From positions 546,972 through 610,971 of the forward strand of contig NZ_NOXU01000030.1 of assembly GCF_002251795.1 (NCBI RefSeq): a stretch of DNA of 64,000 nucleotides. Direction: 5' to 3'. Shown in pieces: positions 17,104 to 31,236 of this stretch (its first letter is position 1; each line of letters starts with the position of its first letter). The DNA comes from Niveispirillum lacus (GTDB lineage Bacteria > Pseudomonadota > Alphaproteobacteria > Azospirillales > Azospirillaceae). Below the pieces are notes generated by a model, which made no database searches, had not been told where the DNA came from, and saw only the letters and a program-made list of their open reading frames with translations. The translations under genes were made by a program, and so were the position numbers.

Positions 17104-19833
17104 GTGACCTCCACGCCCGCTCTGCCATCCGATATCACGCCCATCACCATCGAAGATGAGATGCGGCGATCCTATCTCGATTACGCGATGAGCGTGATCG
17201 TGAGCCGAGCCCTGCCGGATGTGCGCGACGGCCTGAAGCCTGTGCATCGGCGTATCCTGTTCGCCATGAAGGAAGGCGGGTACGACAGTACCAAGCCTTA
17301 TAAGAAGTCGGCGCGTATCGTCGGTGACGTGATGGGTAAATACCATCCGCATGGCGACAGTGCGATTTATGACGCCATGGTGCGTATGGCGCAGGATTTC
17401 TCCATGCGCCTGCCCCTGATTGATGGTCAGGGCAATTACGGCTCCATGGATGGCGACGCGGCGGCGGCCATGCGCTACACCGAGGCCCGACTGGCCAAGG
17501 TCGCCGAATTCATGCTGGACGATATCGACAAGGAAACGGTCGATTTCCAGCCCAATTATGACGAGTCGGAAGAAGAACCCACGGTCCTTCCGGCCAAGTT
17601 CCCCAACCTGCTGGTCAATGGGGCCGGCGGTATCGCGGTGGGCATGGCCACCAACATCCCGCCCCATAATCTGGGCGAGGTGATTGATGCCTGCCTGGCC
17701 TATATCGACAATCCCGACATCTCCATTGATGAACTGATTGAGATCGTTCCCGGCCCGGATTTTCCCACGGGCGCCCTGATCCTGGGGCGGTCGGGTATCC
17801 GGTCGGCCTTCCATACCGGTCGTGGCAGCGTGATCATGCGCGCCAAGACGGAGGTGGAGGAGATCCGCAAGGATCGTTGGGCCATTGTTGCCACCGAGAT
17901 CCCGTTCCAGGTCAATAAGGGCAAGCTGCTGGAACGTATCGCCGAATGCGTGAATGAAAAGCTGGTCGAGGGCATCAGCGATGTCCGCGACGAGTCTGAC
18001 CGCGACGGCGTGCGTGTGGTCGTGGAACTGAAGCGCGACGCCGTGCCCGACGTGGTGCTGGCGCAGCTTTTCCGGCACACCGCGCTGCAGACCAGTTTCG
18101 GCGTGAATACCCTGGCGCTGAATGGCGGCCGGCCGGAACTGATGGATCTGAAGGCCATCATTGCCGCCTTTGTCCGCTTCCGCGAACAGGTGGTGACGCG
18201 GCGGACGGAATTTGAGCTGGGTAAGGCGCGTGAGCGTGCGCACATCTTGGTCGGTCTGGCCGTTGCGGTCGCCAACCTGGATGAAATGATCGCGCTCATC
18301 CGCAATGCGCCCGATCCGCAGTCGGCGCGTGAGCAGATGATGGCGCGCGACTGGCCCGCCGCTGACGTGGCCCCGCTGATTGCGCTGATTGACGAGCCGG
18401 GCCGTGGCCTGTCGGAGGCGGGTACCTACCGTGTGTCGGAAGCCCAGGCCCGTGCCATTCTGGATCTGCGTCTGCACCGGCTGACCGGGCTGGAGCGCGA
18501 CAAGATCGGTGAGGAACTGACCGGGGTTACCGATCAGATCAAGACTTTCCTGGCGATTTTGGCCGAGCGTACCCTGCTGCTGGATGTGATCCGCAACGAG
18601 CTGGGCGAGATGAAAGCCCGCTTTGCCACGCCGCGCCGCACAACCATTGAAGAGTCTGAATTCGAGTCTGACATTGAGGACCTGATCCAGCGCGAGGACA
18701 TGGTCGTCATCGTCACCCAGGGCGGCTATATCAAGCGGGTACCGCTGTCCACCTATCGCGCCCAGGCCCGTGGCGGCAAAGGCCGGTCGGGTATGCAGTT
18801 GAAGGCAGAGGATCAGGTTTCTGACCTGTTCGTGTCCAACACGCATACGCCGATGCTGTTCTTCACCAGCCGTGGCATTGTTCATAAGCTGAAGGTCTGG
18901 CGCCTGCCGCAGGGCACGCCGCAGACGCGCGGCAAGGCCCTGGTCAATCTGCTGCCGCTGGAGGAGGGGGAAACCATCTCCACCGTCATGCCGATGCCGG
19001 AGGATGAGGCCACGTGGGGCGATCTGGAGATCGTGTTCGCCACGTCCAAGGGCGGCATCCGCCGCAACAAGCTGTCGGACTTCCAGAATATCCGCGCCAA
19101 TGGCCTGATCGCCATGAAGCTGGAGGAGGAGGGGGAGACCCTGATTTCCGTCCGCACCTGTACCGATCAGGATGATGTGCTGCTGGCCACCCATCTGGGG
19201 CGCTGCATCCGCTTCCCCGTGACGGAAGTGCGCGTGTTCAGCGGCCGTACCTCCACCGGTGTGCGCGGTATCAAGCTGGCCAGTGGCGACGCGGTGATCG
19301 GCATGTCGATCCTGCACCATACCGATTACAGCATGGAAGAACGCGCCGCCTATCTGAAGCAGGCGCGCGAACTGCGCCGGGCCGAGGGCGAGGATACAGA
19401 TGACGCGGTGGATGTCGATGCCGAGCCGGTGGGCGAGGCGCAGCTTTCGCCTGAGCAGTTTGCCGAGATGCAGGCGCGGGAGGAAATGATCCTCACCGTG
19501 TCTGAGCAGGGCTTCGGCAAACGCACCTCGGCCTATGAATATCGCCTGACAGGCCGTGGCGGCCAGGGCATCTGGAACATGGATATGGGGGATCGCAACA
19601 AGGCCATTGCGGCCGTGTTCCCCATCCATGAGACCGACCAGCTCATGATGGTCAGCGATGGCGGCCAGGTCATCCGCATGCCTGTCCATGATATCCGCCT
19701 GACGGGCCGCAAGAGCAAAGGCGTCACCCTGTTCCGCCTGTCGGGTGAGGAAAAGGTGGTGTCGGTGGCCCGTCTGGAAGATGACGGTTCCGATGCCAGC
19801 GCCGATGGCGCAGAGGCCGCCGCAACCGAGTGA
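17104..19833 (+). CDS. gyrA: DNA gyrase subunit A
   Basis: A 909-aa type II topoisomerase subunit that cuts and rejoins DNA for negative supercoiling with GyrB. The catalytic tyrosine lies in RYTEARL; the quinolone-resistance region reads [12 protein letters not shown], with the Ser and Asp positions that confer sensitivity intact. The C-terminal beta-pinwheel holds the GyrA-box-like [10 protein letters not shown]. An acidic insert ([14 protein letters not shown]) lies in the last third. The start is GTG: the nearby ATG at 17087 runs into a stop after six codons. A GGCCGG-TCCTG-CCGGCC hairpin (17049-17065) lies in the leader. Confidence 0.97.
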   Translation: MTSTPALPSDITPITIEDEMRRSYLDYAMSVIVSRALPDVRDGLKPVHRRILFAMKEGGYDSTKPYKKSARIVGDVMGKYHPHGDSAIYDAMVRMAQDFSMRLPLIDGQGNYGSMDGDAAAAMRYTEARLAKVAEFMLDDIDKETVDFQPNYDESEEEPTVLPAKFPNLLVNGAGGIAVGMATNIPPHNLGEVIDACLAYIDNPDISIDELIEIVPGPDFPTGALILGRSGIRSAFHTGRGSVIMRAKTEVEEIRKDRWAIVATEIPFQVNKGKLLERIAECVNEKLVEGISDVRDESDRDGVRVVVELKRDAVPDVVLAQLFRHTALQTSFGVNTLALNGGRPELMDLKAIIAAFVRFREQVVTRRTEFELGKARERAHILVGLAVAVANLDEMIALIRNAPDPQSAREQMMARDWPAADVAPLIALIDEPGRGLSEAGTYRVSEAQARAILDLRLHRLTGLERDKIGEELTGVTDQIKTFLAILAERTLLLDVIRNELGEMKARFATPRRTTIEESEFESDIEDLIQREDMVVIVTQGGYIKRVPLSTYRAQARGGKGRSGMQLKAEDQVSDLFVSNTHTPMLFFTSRGIVHKLKVWRLPQGTPQTRGKALVNLLPLEEGETISTVMPMPEDEATWGDLEIVFATSKGGIRRNKLSDFQNIRANGLIAMKLEEEGETLISVRTCTDQDDVLLATHLGRCIRFPVTEVRVFSGRTSTGVRGIKLASGDAVIGMSILHHTDYSMEERAAYLKQARELRRAEGEDTDDAVDVDAEPVGEAQLSPEQFAEMQAREEMILTVSEQGFGKRTSAYEYRLTGRGGQGIWNMDMGDRNKAIAAVFPIHETDQLMMVSDGGQVIRMPVHDIRLTGRKSKGVTLFRLSGEEKVVSVARLEDDGSDASADGAEAAATE

Positions 19834-19851
19834 ATTGAGAATCATCCGCGC

Positions 19852-19881
19852 GGGTTCCGGGGAGAGAGCCCCCAGGAACCC
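19852..19881 (+). terminator. Strong hairpin after gyrA
   Basis: GGGTTCC and GGGG pair with CCCC and GGAACCC around an AGAGAG loop, ending 48 bases after the gyrA stop. There is no T-run, so it may be a factor-dependent terminator or an mRNA-stabilising 3' structure before coaD. Confidence 0.5.
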
Positions 19882-19963
19882 GACCGGTTGACCGGAAAAG
19901 TGCGCGGGCCATGACCCGGGCCGACGGTCAAAAGAGAGACTAGAGGGGAAGGGGTAGAGGACC

Positions 19964-20485
19964 ATGGCGGCACCGCGTATCGGCGTCTATCCGGGCACAT
20001 TCGACCCGGTGACCAACGGTCATTTCGACATTATCCAGCGCGCCTGCCGCATGGTCGACCATCTGATTGTGGGTGTGGCCAGCAATGCCGGCAAAGGTCC
20101 GCTCTACACCACCGATGAACGGGTTGCCCTGGTCGCCGGGGAATTGGCGACCCTTAATCAGCAGGGGTTCAGCGTTGAGGTGCGGCCCTTTGACCAACTG
20201 TTGATGAAATTCGCCATGGATTGTGGGGCCTCGGTGATTATCCGTGGCCTGCGGGCCGTGTCGGATTTCGAATATGAATTCCAGATGGCTGGCATGAATG
20301 CCCGCCTGAACCCTGCCATCGACACGGTCTTCCTGATGGCATCGGACAAACACCAGTTCATCTCGTCGCGCTTCGTGAAGGAGATTGGGCGCTTGGGTGG
20401 CGATATCAGCCAGTTTGTCAGCCCACGTGTCGCGGCCAGTCTTCAGTCTCGTTTCGATGCCGAAAGGGCAACCAAGGGGGCTTGA
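19964..20485 (+). CDS. coaD: Phosphopantetheine adenylyltransferase
   Basis: A 173-aa enzyme that transfers AMP from ATP to 4'-phosphopantetheine, the penultimate step of coenzyme A synthesis. The nucleotidyltransferase motif YPGTFDPVTNGH (TxGH) is at residues about 8-19, IIRGLRAVSDFEYE in the middle, and the ISSRFVKEIG motif that closes the ATP site near 130. Length is normal. Its place downstream of gyrA is common in Azospirillum-like genomes. AGAGG lies upstream of the ATG. Confidence 0.96.
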   Translation: MAAPRIGVYPGTFDPVTNGHFDIIQRACRMVDHLIVGVASNAGKGPLYTTDERVALVAGELATLNQQGFSVEVRPFDQLLMKFAMDCGASVIIRGLRAVSDFEYEFQMAGMNARLNPAIDTVFLMASDKHQFISSRFVKEIGRLGGDISQFVSPRVAASLQSRFDAERATKGA

Positions 20486-20576
20486 AGCCCTGCAATTATT
20501 CAAAGGTGCGATGCCGCATCGTGCATGTTGACGGATGCAGTCTGCTTGCCTATGGTGCGCGCCACTTCGCCGGTAT

Positions 20577-20652
20577 GATTCCGTAGCTCAGTCGGTAGAG
20601 CACGTGACTTTTAATCATGGGGTCGTGGGTTCGAATCCCACCGGAATCACCA
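20577..20652 (+). tRNA. tRNA-Lys (anticodon TTT)
   Basis: A 76-nt cloverleaf with acceptor GATTCCG/CGGAATC, D-arm GCTCAGTCGGTAGAGC, anticodon loop CTTTTAA (anticodon TTT), T-arm GTGGG-TTCGAAT-CCCAC and encoded CCA. Confidence 0.97.
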
Positions 20653-20697
20653 TCCTCGAAGCAGGGCATTGAGAACAAAGTGTTTTCTGCCCCTTTT

Positions 20698-20740
20698 ACC
20701 CCCGCCGCGGCGCGTCGCCGCTTTTGCTGGGGGTTTCCTT
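20698..20740 (+). terminator. Terminator after tRNA-Lys
   Basis: ACCCCC pairs with GGGGGT, with an inner GCGGCG-CGT-CGCCGC stem, followed by TTTCCTTT. It lies 46 bases after the tRNA. Confidence 0.6.
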
Positions 20741-21140
20741 TCCCGCCGCTGTTCGATGATCTTTTCGGTGAGGCGCCCCCAAGGTTGCGTTGATGCATGC
20801 TTTGGCGATGCGCGTGGCGTCTGCGGTGCAGCGACGGTTACCGACAGGCCATCTGGTCATGTTGCATCCCATCCCCTGTTCGGCCAGGACCGCGCACACT
20901 GACGGGTGCTGCCTGTAAGACCCGCTGGAGGGGGGTGAAATTCATCCATTCCAGGAGTGCATTCCAGGGGTGCATTCCACAGAGATGATTGTGTCGTGGT
21001 CGTCGCCGGCCCTGCAACAAGGGTCCGACGCCATCAGACCATGGGTGGTAAGGTATTATATCCAAAGGAATAGATTGTTAGTCGGTTGTTACCCAGCTTA
21101 ATGATGAATTCATAATATAAAACTTGGCGAGGTTGGAGTG
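20741..21140. other. Intergenic region before the chemoreceptor gene
   Basis: No gene is convincing here. It holds a short direct repeat (CAGGAGTGCATTC and CAGGGGTGCATTC near 20950-20980). The last 80 bases are AT-rich (TTAATGATGAATTCATAATAT) and probably carry the promoter of the chemoreceptor gene; I cannot fix the boxes. Confidence 0.45.
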
Positions 21141-23495
21141 ATGAGCATCCGTCGCTTATCTTTCCTGATTGGGACAGTGACCTTTCTTCTGGTGGCTGCT
21201 CTTTCGGTCGGGCTGCTGTGGAAATCTGCGCAGAGCATGCGTGCGATTGATCAGATCAGTGATGTCGGCAAAGTGATGGCGCGTCTGTCCAGTACGGTCA
21301 TCGAACTGTCGCTGGAACGATCGCTGGTACAGGTCACCTTGTCGCTGGACACGCCCATCGCGGCGCAATACCGCACCATGATTGATGAGCAGCGCCGTAA
21401 GGTCGCGACGGGATTCGCAGAAATCCGCGCCCTGACGGAGGCGGACAAACGCTATGCCGTCTTCAAAGGAAAGGTGGATGCCAGCCTGAAAGAGTTGGAT
21501 GCGCTGCGGCGGGAGGCTGACCGGCTTCTCAGCCTGCCGCGCACCGAGCGCGATCCCAACTTTGTCTCCCGGTGGTCGTCTGAAGTGCCGCGCATCATTG
21601 GTGATCTGGAACTGCTCAGCCAGGTTTTGCGTGATCCAAACGTGACCGTGCCGATGGAGGTGCTGCAACTGGAGCAAATTCAGCATCTGGCCTGGGCCAT
21701 CCGCGAATATGGCGGACGGGAGCGCACAATGATGGCCATTGCCATTGCCCGCCAAGAACCGGTCAGCGAGGCTGGTCTTGTCCGTATGCAGGCCTTTCAC
21801 GATACTGCCCTGCGCCGTCGGGCCGGTATCGCCAACCTGCGTGACCGGGTGCCGGCGGACCTGCAGGCCGACATTGATCGGCTGGAGCGCGAATATTTTG
21901 GCACCTATGGCGAGATCCGGCAGCGGGTGAAGGCTGCCGCCCCGACGGGCCAGTATGACATCGCGTTTGAGGCATTCTTCGCGCAGAGCACCCAGGCTCT
22001 TGCGGTCGCTGAAGCCTTGTCCGCCAGTGCCATTGGCAAAAAGACTGCGCTTCTGGCGGACCTGCGGGCGGAGGCCATCGCCATGTTCAGTCTGTTTTCC
22101 TTTATTCTGGTGGCGGCCTCTGTGCTGTCATTATGGATGGGACGCTATCTGTCACGGTCGGTTGCCGGCCGTATCGAATCTGTGGCGGATACGGTGACCC
22201 GTCTGGCCGATGGACAGTATGATATCACCCTGACGGATGTTGGACAGCGCACCGATGAAGTGTCGCGGACAGTCCGGGCAACGGCTGTGCTGCGCCGCAA
22301 CCTGATGCATGCCCGTGACCTGGAAGCGCGGGCCCAGCAAGATCGGGAACTGGCCGAGCAACATCGCACCGCCTCCCTGAAGGATATGGCCGACACGGTG
22401 GAGACGGAGACCAGCAAGGTTGTCTCTGTGTCCAGCGTCCGCATCGACGACATGAGCAGCCGAGCCGAAGAGATGGCCGATTCCGCCCGCAAGGTCGGGC
22501 AGGAGGCGGCCGGGGTTTCGGCTGCGATGGCGCAGGTTCTGGGCAATGCCGAGACGGTTGGTGCGGCTACGGACGAAATGGAGTCCAATGTTCGCGATAT
22601 TGGCAGGCGTGCCCAGGCTTCCGCCGAGGTCGCCCGGCAAGCGGATGCTGCGGGGACCGAGGCTGCTGCGGAAATCGGCCGACTGGCCGAGGCGGTGGCG
22701 CGCATCCGATCCATCACAGAAATTATCGCCGGTATCGCGGGACAGACCAACCTTCTGGCATTGAACGCCACCATCGAGGCCGCGCGGGCGGGCGAAGCTG
22801 GCAAGGGATTTGCCGTCGTTGCCAGCGAGGTCAAGAACCTTGCAAACCAGACGGCGCAATCCACCAACGAAATTGACGGCATCGTGCGGGAGATCGATAC
22901 GCTGATGCGTAATGCTGTCACCACAGTTGGCGGCATGTCCCGCAGCATTGCGGAGGCAAGGGTGGCGGCAACCGATATCGGTACCGCGGTGGAACAGCAG
23001 CTTGCCGCCACACAAGAGATCTCCCGTTCTGTGCTGGAGGTGATTGACGCGGTCCGTGATGTCTCAACCCGGATGGGGCAGGTGTCGCAAGAAGCGGAGC
23101 AGACCACCGTCGTGGCCGGTATGGTCAGTGACGCCGCCGCCCGTGTACGTGAACATCTCACGGGGCTGCAAAGCGTGCTGGTACAAGCCATCCGGACGGC
23201 CACACCGGAAGTGGATCGTCGGGTAGCACCCCGCCATCGGATCGAAGCGGACTGTGAGCTGCAGCTGAGCGGCGGCCAGATTACGTCAGCCCGACTGATT
23301 GATATCTCTGCCAACGGCGCGCGTATCATTGCTACCGGCCCCTTGGATACGGATGGCATTGTCCAGTTTCGGCTCGGCAGACTGACAGCGCGGGTTTCCG
23401 GGGCGGTCCCCGCCACCGATGGGGTCAGCCTGCGTTTCCATGCGCCGGTTGATCTCACCCTGTTGCCCGAGGCGACTGCCCGGTCGGCTGCTTAA
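21141..23495 (+). CDS. Methyl-accepting chemotaxis protein with C-terminal PilZ domain
   Basis: A 784-aa membrane receptor. Order: membrane segment at about 6-28; a long helical periplasmic domain to about 310 (many Glu/Arg/Leu, helical-bundle type); second membrane segment near 315-335; HAMP to about 390; a methyl-accepting signalling domain whose tip reads [24 protein letters not shown]; and, from about 690, a PilZ domain with the c-di-GMP motifs RVAPRHR (RxxxR) and DISANG (DxSxxG). The fusion lets c-di-GMP act directly on chemotaxis signalling; such receptors are known in Azospirillum. The ATG at 21141 follows GGCGAGG by 8 bases. A strong terminator follows. Confidence 0.93.
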   Translation: MSIRRLSFLIGTVTFLLVAALSVGLLWKSAQSMRAIDQISDVGKVMARLSSTVIELSLERSLVQVTLSLDTPIAAQYRTMIDEQRRKVATGFAEIRALTEADKRYAVFKGKVDASLKELDALRREADRLLSLPRTERDPNFVSRWSSEVPRIIGDLELLSQVLRDPNVTVPMEVLQLEQIQHLAWAIREYGGRERTMMAIAIARQEPVSEAGLVRMQAFHDTALRRRAGIANLRDRVPADLQADIDRLEREYFGTYGEIRQRVKAAAPTGQYDIAFEAFFAQSTQALAVAEALSASAIGKKTALLADLRAEAIAMFSLFSFILVAASVLSLWMGRYLSRSVAGRIESVADTVTRLADGQYDITLTDVGQRTDEVSRTVRATAVLRRNLMHARDLEARAQQDRELAEQHRTASLKDMADTVETETSKVVSVSSVRIDDMSSRAEEMADSARKVGQEAAGVSAAMAQVLGNAETVGAATDEMESNVRDIGRRAQASAEVARQADAAGTEAAAEIGRLAEAVARIRSITEIIAGIAGQTNLLALNATIEAARAGEAGKGFAVVASEVKNLANQTAQSTNEIDGIVREIDTLMRNAVTTVGGMSRSIAEARVAATDIGTAVEQQLAATQEISRSVLEVIDAVRDVSTRMGQVSQEAEQTTVVAGMVSDAAARVREHLTGLQSVLVQAIRTATPEVDRRVAPRHRIEADCELQLSGGQITSARLIDISANGARIIATGPLDTDGIVQFRLGRLTARVSGAVPATDGVSLRFHAPVDLTLLPEATARSAA

Positions 23496-23836
23496 GCCGC
23501 CGTCGATCCGGTTCGCCGACGGTGTCAACACCGGCGTTCTGACACCACCGGGTTGGCGCGGCTGCGGCGCCCGGTGGTGGGTTTGCTGACCCCCGCCAGA
23601 GGGGTGAGGGAGGGCCCGGACCTTGCTCCGGGCCTTTCCTTGTTTCGGGGTGACTGCTGGCTTCTTGAAAGCATCGCAGACCTAACCAAATGAGATAAGC
23701 CGGTGATTGCACGGCCCCCTTGTCCCCGACATACTATGCTGTGTGGAGCACCATCCAGTGATGAGGATGGCGGGCCGGTTGCGGCGTCGGCAAGATTGAT
23801 CTCTTGGTTCTCCCCTCTTCTGGACGGAACGACCCT
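23496..23836. other. Intergenic region between chemoreceptor and hybrid kinase
   Basis: It holds the terminator described next and an imperfect GC-rich inverted repeat (CCGGGTTGGCG ... GCCCGGTGG) just before it. No gene is seen in the rest. Confidence 0.6.
23613..23646 (+). terminator. Rho-independent terminator after the chemoreceptor gene
   Basis: A perfect 8-bp stem GGCCCGGA-CCTTGC-TCCGGGCC followed by TTTCCTTGTTT. Confidence 0.85.
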
Positions 23837-27640
<3,804 letters not shown>

Positions 27641-27645
27641 ACAGG

Positions 27646-28815
27646 TCAGGGGGCAGGGGTGGTCAGCGCCGCCAAGGGCACCCGCGTGACCTGCACGTCT
27701 TCTTTGTTGGTTGTATAGGCAACATAGAGATGGTCATTCCAAATCAGGCTTTTCGGGTAGTGGAAACCCGGACGTTTGAAACGGCCGGCGAAACGAAGCG
27801 GCTGCAGGTCGCCGGCCCCGCGCAGCAGGAAAGCGCGGTCAAAATGGCGCCCGTCGGTGGACAGGGTCACAGCCAGGGGGATACGCATCCTGTCATGGCT
27901 GACGGCCGTGGCCAGAAAGGCGGTACCGTCGGGGAGGTTACCGGCGCTCTGCTTGGCACGGGCATCGGGCATGTCGGTCAGGACAGGGCGTGACCAGCTT
28001 TCGCCCCGGTCACAGCTTTGCGAAGCCAGGGTACGGAAACTTTCGGCCTGATCGCGGAACACCATGACGGCGCATGTTGCCTGCAAGAAGAGGCTGGGTT
28101 CCAATTCACGGCTGACCCGTCCCGTGTAGGGCAGGTTTTCAAACCGGCCCCGGACCCAGCCCGTGACAGCCACTGGATCATCAGTGAAGTAGGGCGCGAC
28201 AATCATGCCGGGCCGCTCATGAAAGGCGGTGACGATCCGACCGTCGGGTAGACGATGCGGGTCCTGTTCGATGATGCCTTCAACGGGTTTCCCATCCCTG
28301 CCCATTACCCGGCGGGGGGACGACCAGGTTTCACCATCCATGCTGATCCGATATTCGGTATAGCCGCCGTCGCCTGACTGAAAACCGGTGGGCCAGACAT
28401 TGGTGAAGGCGACCAGCCGTTCACCATCAGTCCACCAGCCGCCGTTGGAGCGCATTTCACCCGGCCGTTCAGGACGGGGGGACAGCGGAGCCGGCGGGGA
28501 CCAGGTTCGTCCGCCATCGAGACTGCGGCTATGCGCGATCCAGGTGTCCAGCGTATCCTCATCGCGCTGCGACGCCTGCCACTGCGCATATAGCACCCCT
28601 TTGAAAGCGATCAGGACAACGCCGTTATGGAACGTGTCGCTGCCGGCCACGGGGGCATGGATGGTGAAGGTCTCTGTCCCCGATGCCGCATGCAGGCCCA
28701 GATCACCGGGTCGGCTGGCATTGAACAGGTTAGGGGCAACCGTAAAGGGCGGTTGCTCGGCCCTTGATACCGGTGTCAGCAGGGCAAGGGCGACGAGAAG
28801 GATACAGAGACGCAT
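27646..28815 (-). CDS. Exported sialidase-fold (BNR/Asp-box) protein
   Basis: A 389-aa protein with a cleavable signal peptide (MRLCILLVALALLTPVSRAEQ). It contains an Asp-box (SLDGGRTWS) and related turns (SMDGETWS, CDRGESWS, STDGRHFD), the repeated pattern of six-bladed sialidase-like propellers. It may be a glycosidase or glycan lyase; the substrate is not clear and the catalytic Arg triad cannot be placed with confidence. Its ATG overlaps the stop of the upstream gene by one base (TGATG), so the two are translationally coupled. Confidence 0.75.
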   Translation of the reverse strand: MRLCILLVALALLTPVSRAEQPPFTVAPNLFNASRPGDLGLHAASGTETFTIHAPVAGSDTFHNGVVLIAFKGVLYAQWQASQRDEDTLDTWIAHSRSLDGGRTWSPPAPLSPRPERPGEMRSNGGWWTDGERLVAFTNVWPTGFQSGDGGYTEYRISMDGETWSSPRRVMGRDGKPVEGIIEQDPHRLPDGRIVTAFHERPGMIVAPYFTDDPVAVTGWVRGRFENLPYTGRVSRELEPSLFLQATCAVMVFRDQAESFRTLASQSCDRGESWSRPVLTDMPDARAKQSAGNLPDGTAFLATAVSHDRMRIPLAVTLSTDGRHFDRAFLLRGAGDLQPLRFAGRFKRPGFHYPKSLIWNDHLYVAYTTNKEDVQVTRVPLAALTTPAP

Positions 28816-29861
28816 CAGACAGCATCCGGTTGGCCGCCATCGCCCACACGGCGGCGGAGATTGCCCACGGTCTGGGGCGAAACACCGACGCGGCGGGCGA
28901 TTTCGCGGTCGGGAAGGGTGGCCAGATCAGGATCGGCCAGCATGCGCATCACCTCTTCCCGCCGTTCCGACGCTGTCCGGAAGTGGGTCGGCTGGGCAGC
29001 GTCAGCATCGCGGCCATCCGGCCCGCGCATGGCCCGTTCCATCCCGGCCAGGTGTCGCAGATCAGCCAGGATTGCTGCTTCCACCCAACTGCCGCGACCG
29101 CTATGCGCCCGCCAATATTCGGCCCTGGCCAGGGCATCCTGTATCGTTGTGGCCCGCAGACTGTGTTCGACCAGACGGCGGATGACAATGGCCCGCGCAT
29201 AGGCCGGCAGGTCCAGATGCAAGGTCGGGTCGGTTTCATCGGCAACAAGCTGACCCTCCAGACCCCGCATGGCCGCGATCTCTGCCCCGCGCCGCTCCCA
29301 ATAGTCCAGTTCGGCCATGGCGCCCGCCACACTGATTGGCAGTGAATAAGCGGTTTCCACGGCGCGCCTGATCTCTGGCGGCATGTGACGCGGCAGGCTG
29401 GCGCTGGTCCAGCCCGACAGGCTGTGCGTCCAGCGTTCATTCGGTGCGTCCTGGGCCACTGACCAGCGGGCCACGGCGGCCCGCAGCAGTTTTTCCCGCG
29501 AACACGGCGCCATCACCGCATCCCGGCCGCCATGGCGGTCGAGAACGGCTTGGGCATCCACAGAACCGCGTGCCCGCCGCCCCCGGAAACCCGGTCGGGG
29601 CGGGGGTGGCGTGGTCGAACGCGCCGGGGGTGACGGCGCGGGATGGGCCGGCGGCGGGGGCGGGGGGGCGGGCGGCGGCGGTGGTGCTGGTGCCGCCACC
29701 TCCATCAGCATGGCGGCGAGGTCGGCGAAACGCTTGCCATCACGGGCCAACAGGCGCCGGGCGCTTTCAATGGCTGCTGCGGCCTCGCCCTCGTTCGAGC
29801 TATCGACCAGGGCCAGCACCTTGCCCAGCTTCACCAGATCCAGCATATGTTCTTCGTCCAT
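28815..29861 (-). CDS. Hypothetical DNA-binding-like protein with proline-rich linker and C-terminal HTH
   Basis: A 348-aa protein. The first 45 residues (LVKLGKVLALVDSSNEGEAAAAIESARRLLARDGKRFADL) resemble the N-terminal helical part of DUF2786 proteins. A linker of about 45 residues is almost all Pro and Ala. The central part is helical with no known motif. The C-terminus has a helix-turn-helix of the resolvase/homeodomain type (LPDREIARRVGVSPQTVGNLRRR). It may regulate the coupled sialidase-like gene, but that is only inference from the overlap. Confidence 0.6.
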   Translation of the reverse strand: MDEEHMLDLVKLGKVLALVDSSNEGEAAAAIESARRLLARDGKRFADLAAMLMEVAAPAPPPPPAPPPPPPAHPAPSPPARSTTPPPPRPGFRGRRARGSVDAQAVLDRHGGRDAVMAPCSREKLLRAAVARWSVAQDAPNERWTHSLSGWTSASLPRHMPPEIRRAVETAYSLPISVAGAMAELDYWERRGAEIAAMRGLEGQLVADETDPTLHLDLPAYARAIVIRRLVEHSLRATTIQDALARAEYWRAHSGRGSWVEAAILADLRHLAGMERAMRGPDGRDADAAQPTHFRTASERREEVMRMLADPDLATLPDREIARRVGVSPQTVGNLRRRVGDGGQPDAV

Positions 29862-30046
29862 ATTGGACGCTCAGCATAGCAGCCCGCCCGGTCCTGTCCA
29901 GTTCGGTGGTTATTTCGGTTAGGCTGGCAAAAACCTCAAAAGCGGAGAGTGCAATCAATTGCTGCGCTTGCCCCGATGGTGGTAGCAATAGAGAGGGCCG
30001 GGTTGCCTGCCGCGTGGGGCGGCCGGACCGGGAGGCGGCCCCAAAG

Positions 30047-30898
30047 ATGGAATGGTGCGATATCTTGCACGAAATGGGTAACATTCCGGGTCTGTCCGAG
30101 GGTGATTATGCAGCCCTTTACGACCGAATCGCGCAAGCCCCGCAGGGACTGGCCTTTTTGCGCGAACATGCTCGCCGGGCGGGTGACGCCGGGCAGACGC
30201 GGGTGGAAGCGGCACTGGGCGACCTGCGCAGCCTGTTTGAAAGCCAGTCCACATTGTTGCAGACATCTGGCCGCGCCGAGGTTCTGCGCAGCGAACTGAT
30301 GGAAATGGCGGCTTCCATCGAGCAGGCGCGCCGCGAGATTGCGGCCCTGCGGCCCAAGGACCAGTCGAACAACCGCCTGGACATCGCCACCAACGAGTTG
30401 GATGCCATCGTTTCCACGACCGAACGGGCGTCGATCGAGATTCTGCAATCGGCAGAGCGCTTGATGGAAGTCGCGGGCCGCCTGAAGCGGGCGGGTGCCG
30501 ATGGCGATCTGGTGTCCGACATCGAGAATGAAGTCACCAATATCTTCACCGCCTGTTCCTTCCAGGATCTGACGGGCCAGCGCACCAGCAAAGTGGTCAA
30601 CGCCCTGCGCTATGTGGAACAGCGTATCAATGCGATGATTTCCATCTGGAGCATCGAAAGCGTGAAGACGGCGATGCCGTCGGGCCCGGTCGATAACCGG
30701 CCGGATGCTCACTTGCTGGGCGGCCCGCGCGATGATGGTGTCAATCAGAACGAGGTGGATGCATTGTTGTCCGGTGCTGCACCGGCACCGCGCCCCGCTG
30801 CCCCGCCGCCGCCGCCCCGGCCGTCGACCCCGATGGCGGCGGATGTGGAGCCGGCCAATTCATTCGACCAATCCGAAATCGACAATCTGTTCGACTGA
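30047..30898 (+). CDS. cheZ: CheZ-type chemotaxis phosphatase with tandem CheY-binding-like tails
   Basis: A 283-aa, mostly alpha-helical protein. The active-site segment CSFQDLTGQRTSKVVNALRYVEQRI matches CheZ (Asp and Gln of QDLTGQ dephosphorylate CheY-P). After a proline-rich linker, the C-terminus has VNQNEVDALLSG and, at the very end, FDQSEIDNLFD. Both look like the CheY-binding peptide at the CheZ C-terminus and at the FliM N-terminus. The ATG at 30047 has GGAGG 11 bases upstream; an in-frame ATG nine codons later is the alternative. The operon continues with STAS, ATPase, PP2C and PilZ genes. Confidence 0.85.
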   Translation: MEWCDILHEMGNIPGLSEGDYAALYDRIAQAPQGLAFLREHARRAGDAGQTRVEAALGDLRSLFESQSTLLQTSGRAEVLRSELMEMAASIEQARREIAALRPKDQSNNRLDIATNELDAIVSTTERASIEILQSAERLMEVAGRLKRAGADGDLVSDIENEVTNIFTACSFQDLTGQRTSKVVNALRYVEQRINAMISIWSIESVKTAMPSGPVDNRPDAHLLGGPRDDGVNQNEVDALLSGAAPAPRPAAPPPPPRPSTPMAADVEPANSFDQSEIDNLFD

Positions 30899-30915
30899 TC
30901 TAACGGAGACTTCTG

Positions 30916-31221
30916 ATGGACTACACCGTCCACACCGCCGCTGATGGGTTGCGCGTCACCCTGTCGGGCCGTATGACGCTGATCGACCATGAAAAGTTCC
31001 GCAATGTCGTGGACGCCATCGAAAAGGCGGAAGGCACGGTCTGCATCTTTGATCTGACGCGCCTGGAATTTGTCGACAGTTCGGGACTGGGCATGTTCCT
31101 GATTGCCCGCGATGTGGCCCTGCCGAAGAAGATGGAAATCGAGTTGTATGGGGCGCAGGAGTCGGTGAAGCGCATATTGCAGATCGCCAAATTCCAGACT
31201 TTGTTCCGCGTCACCCCCTGA
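30916..31221 (+). CDS. STAS-domain anti-anti-sigma-type protein
   Basis: A 101-aa single STAS domain. The phosphorylatable serine lies in FVDSSGLGMFLIA. In partner-switching systems such a protein binds the anti-sigma ATPase when dephosphorylated and is released when phosphorylated; the ATPase and the phosphatase follow in the same operon. A good ribosome-binding site (ACGGAGA) precedes the ATG, 17 bases after the cheZ stop. Confidence 0.93.
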   Translation: MDYTVHTAADGLRVTLSGRMTLIDHEKFRNVVDAIEKAEGTVCIFDLTRLEFVDSSGLGMFLIARDVALPKKMEIELYGAQESVKRILQIAKFQTLFRVTP

Positions 31222-31236
31222 TCCCGGAACCTTTTT

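Noticed and set aside
16831..19965. A 1044-codon open frame on the minus strand
   Set aside because: It lies opposite gyrA along its whole length. The translation is His/Gln/Gly/Arg-rich without domains, as expected for the antisense of a GC-rich gene.
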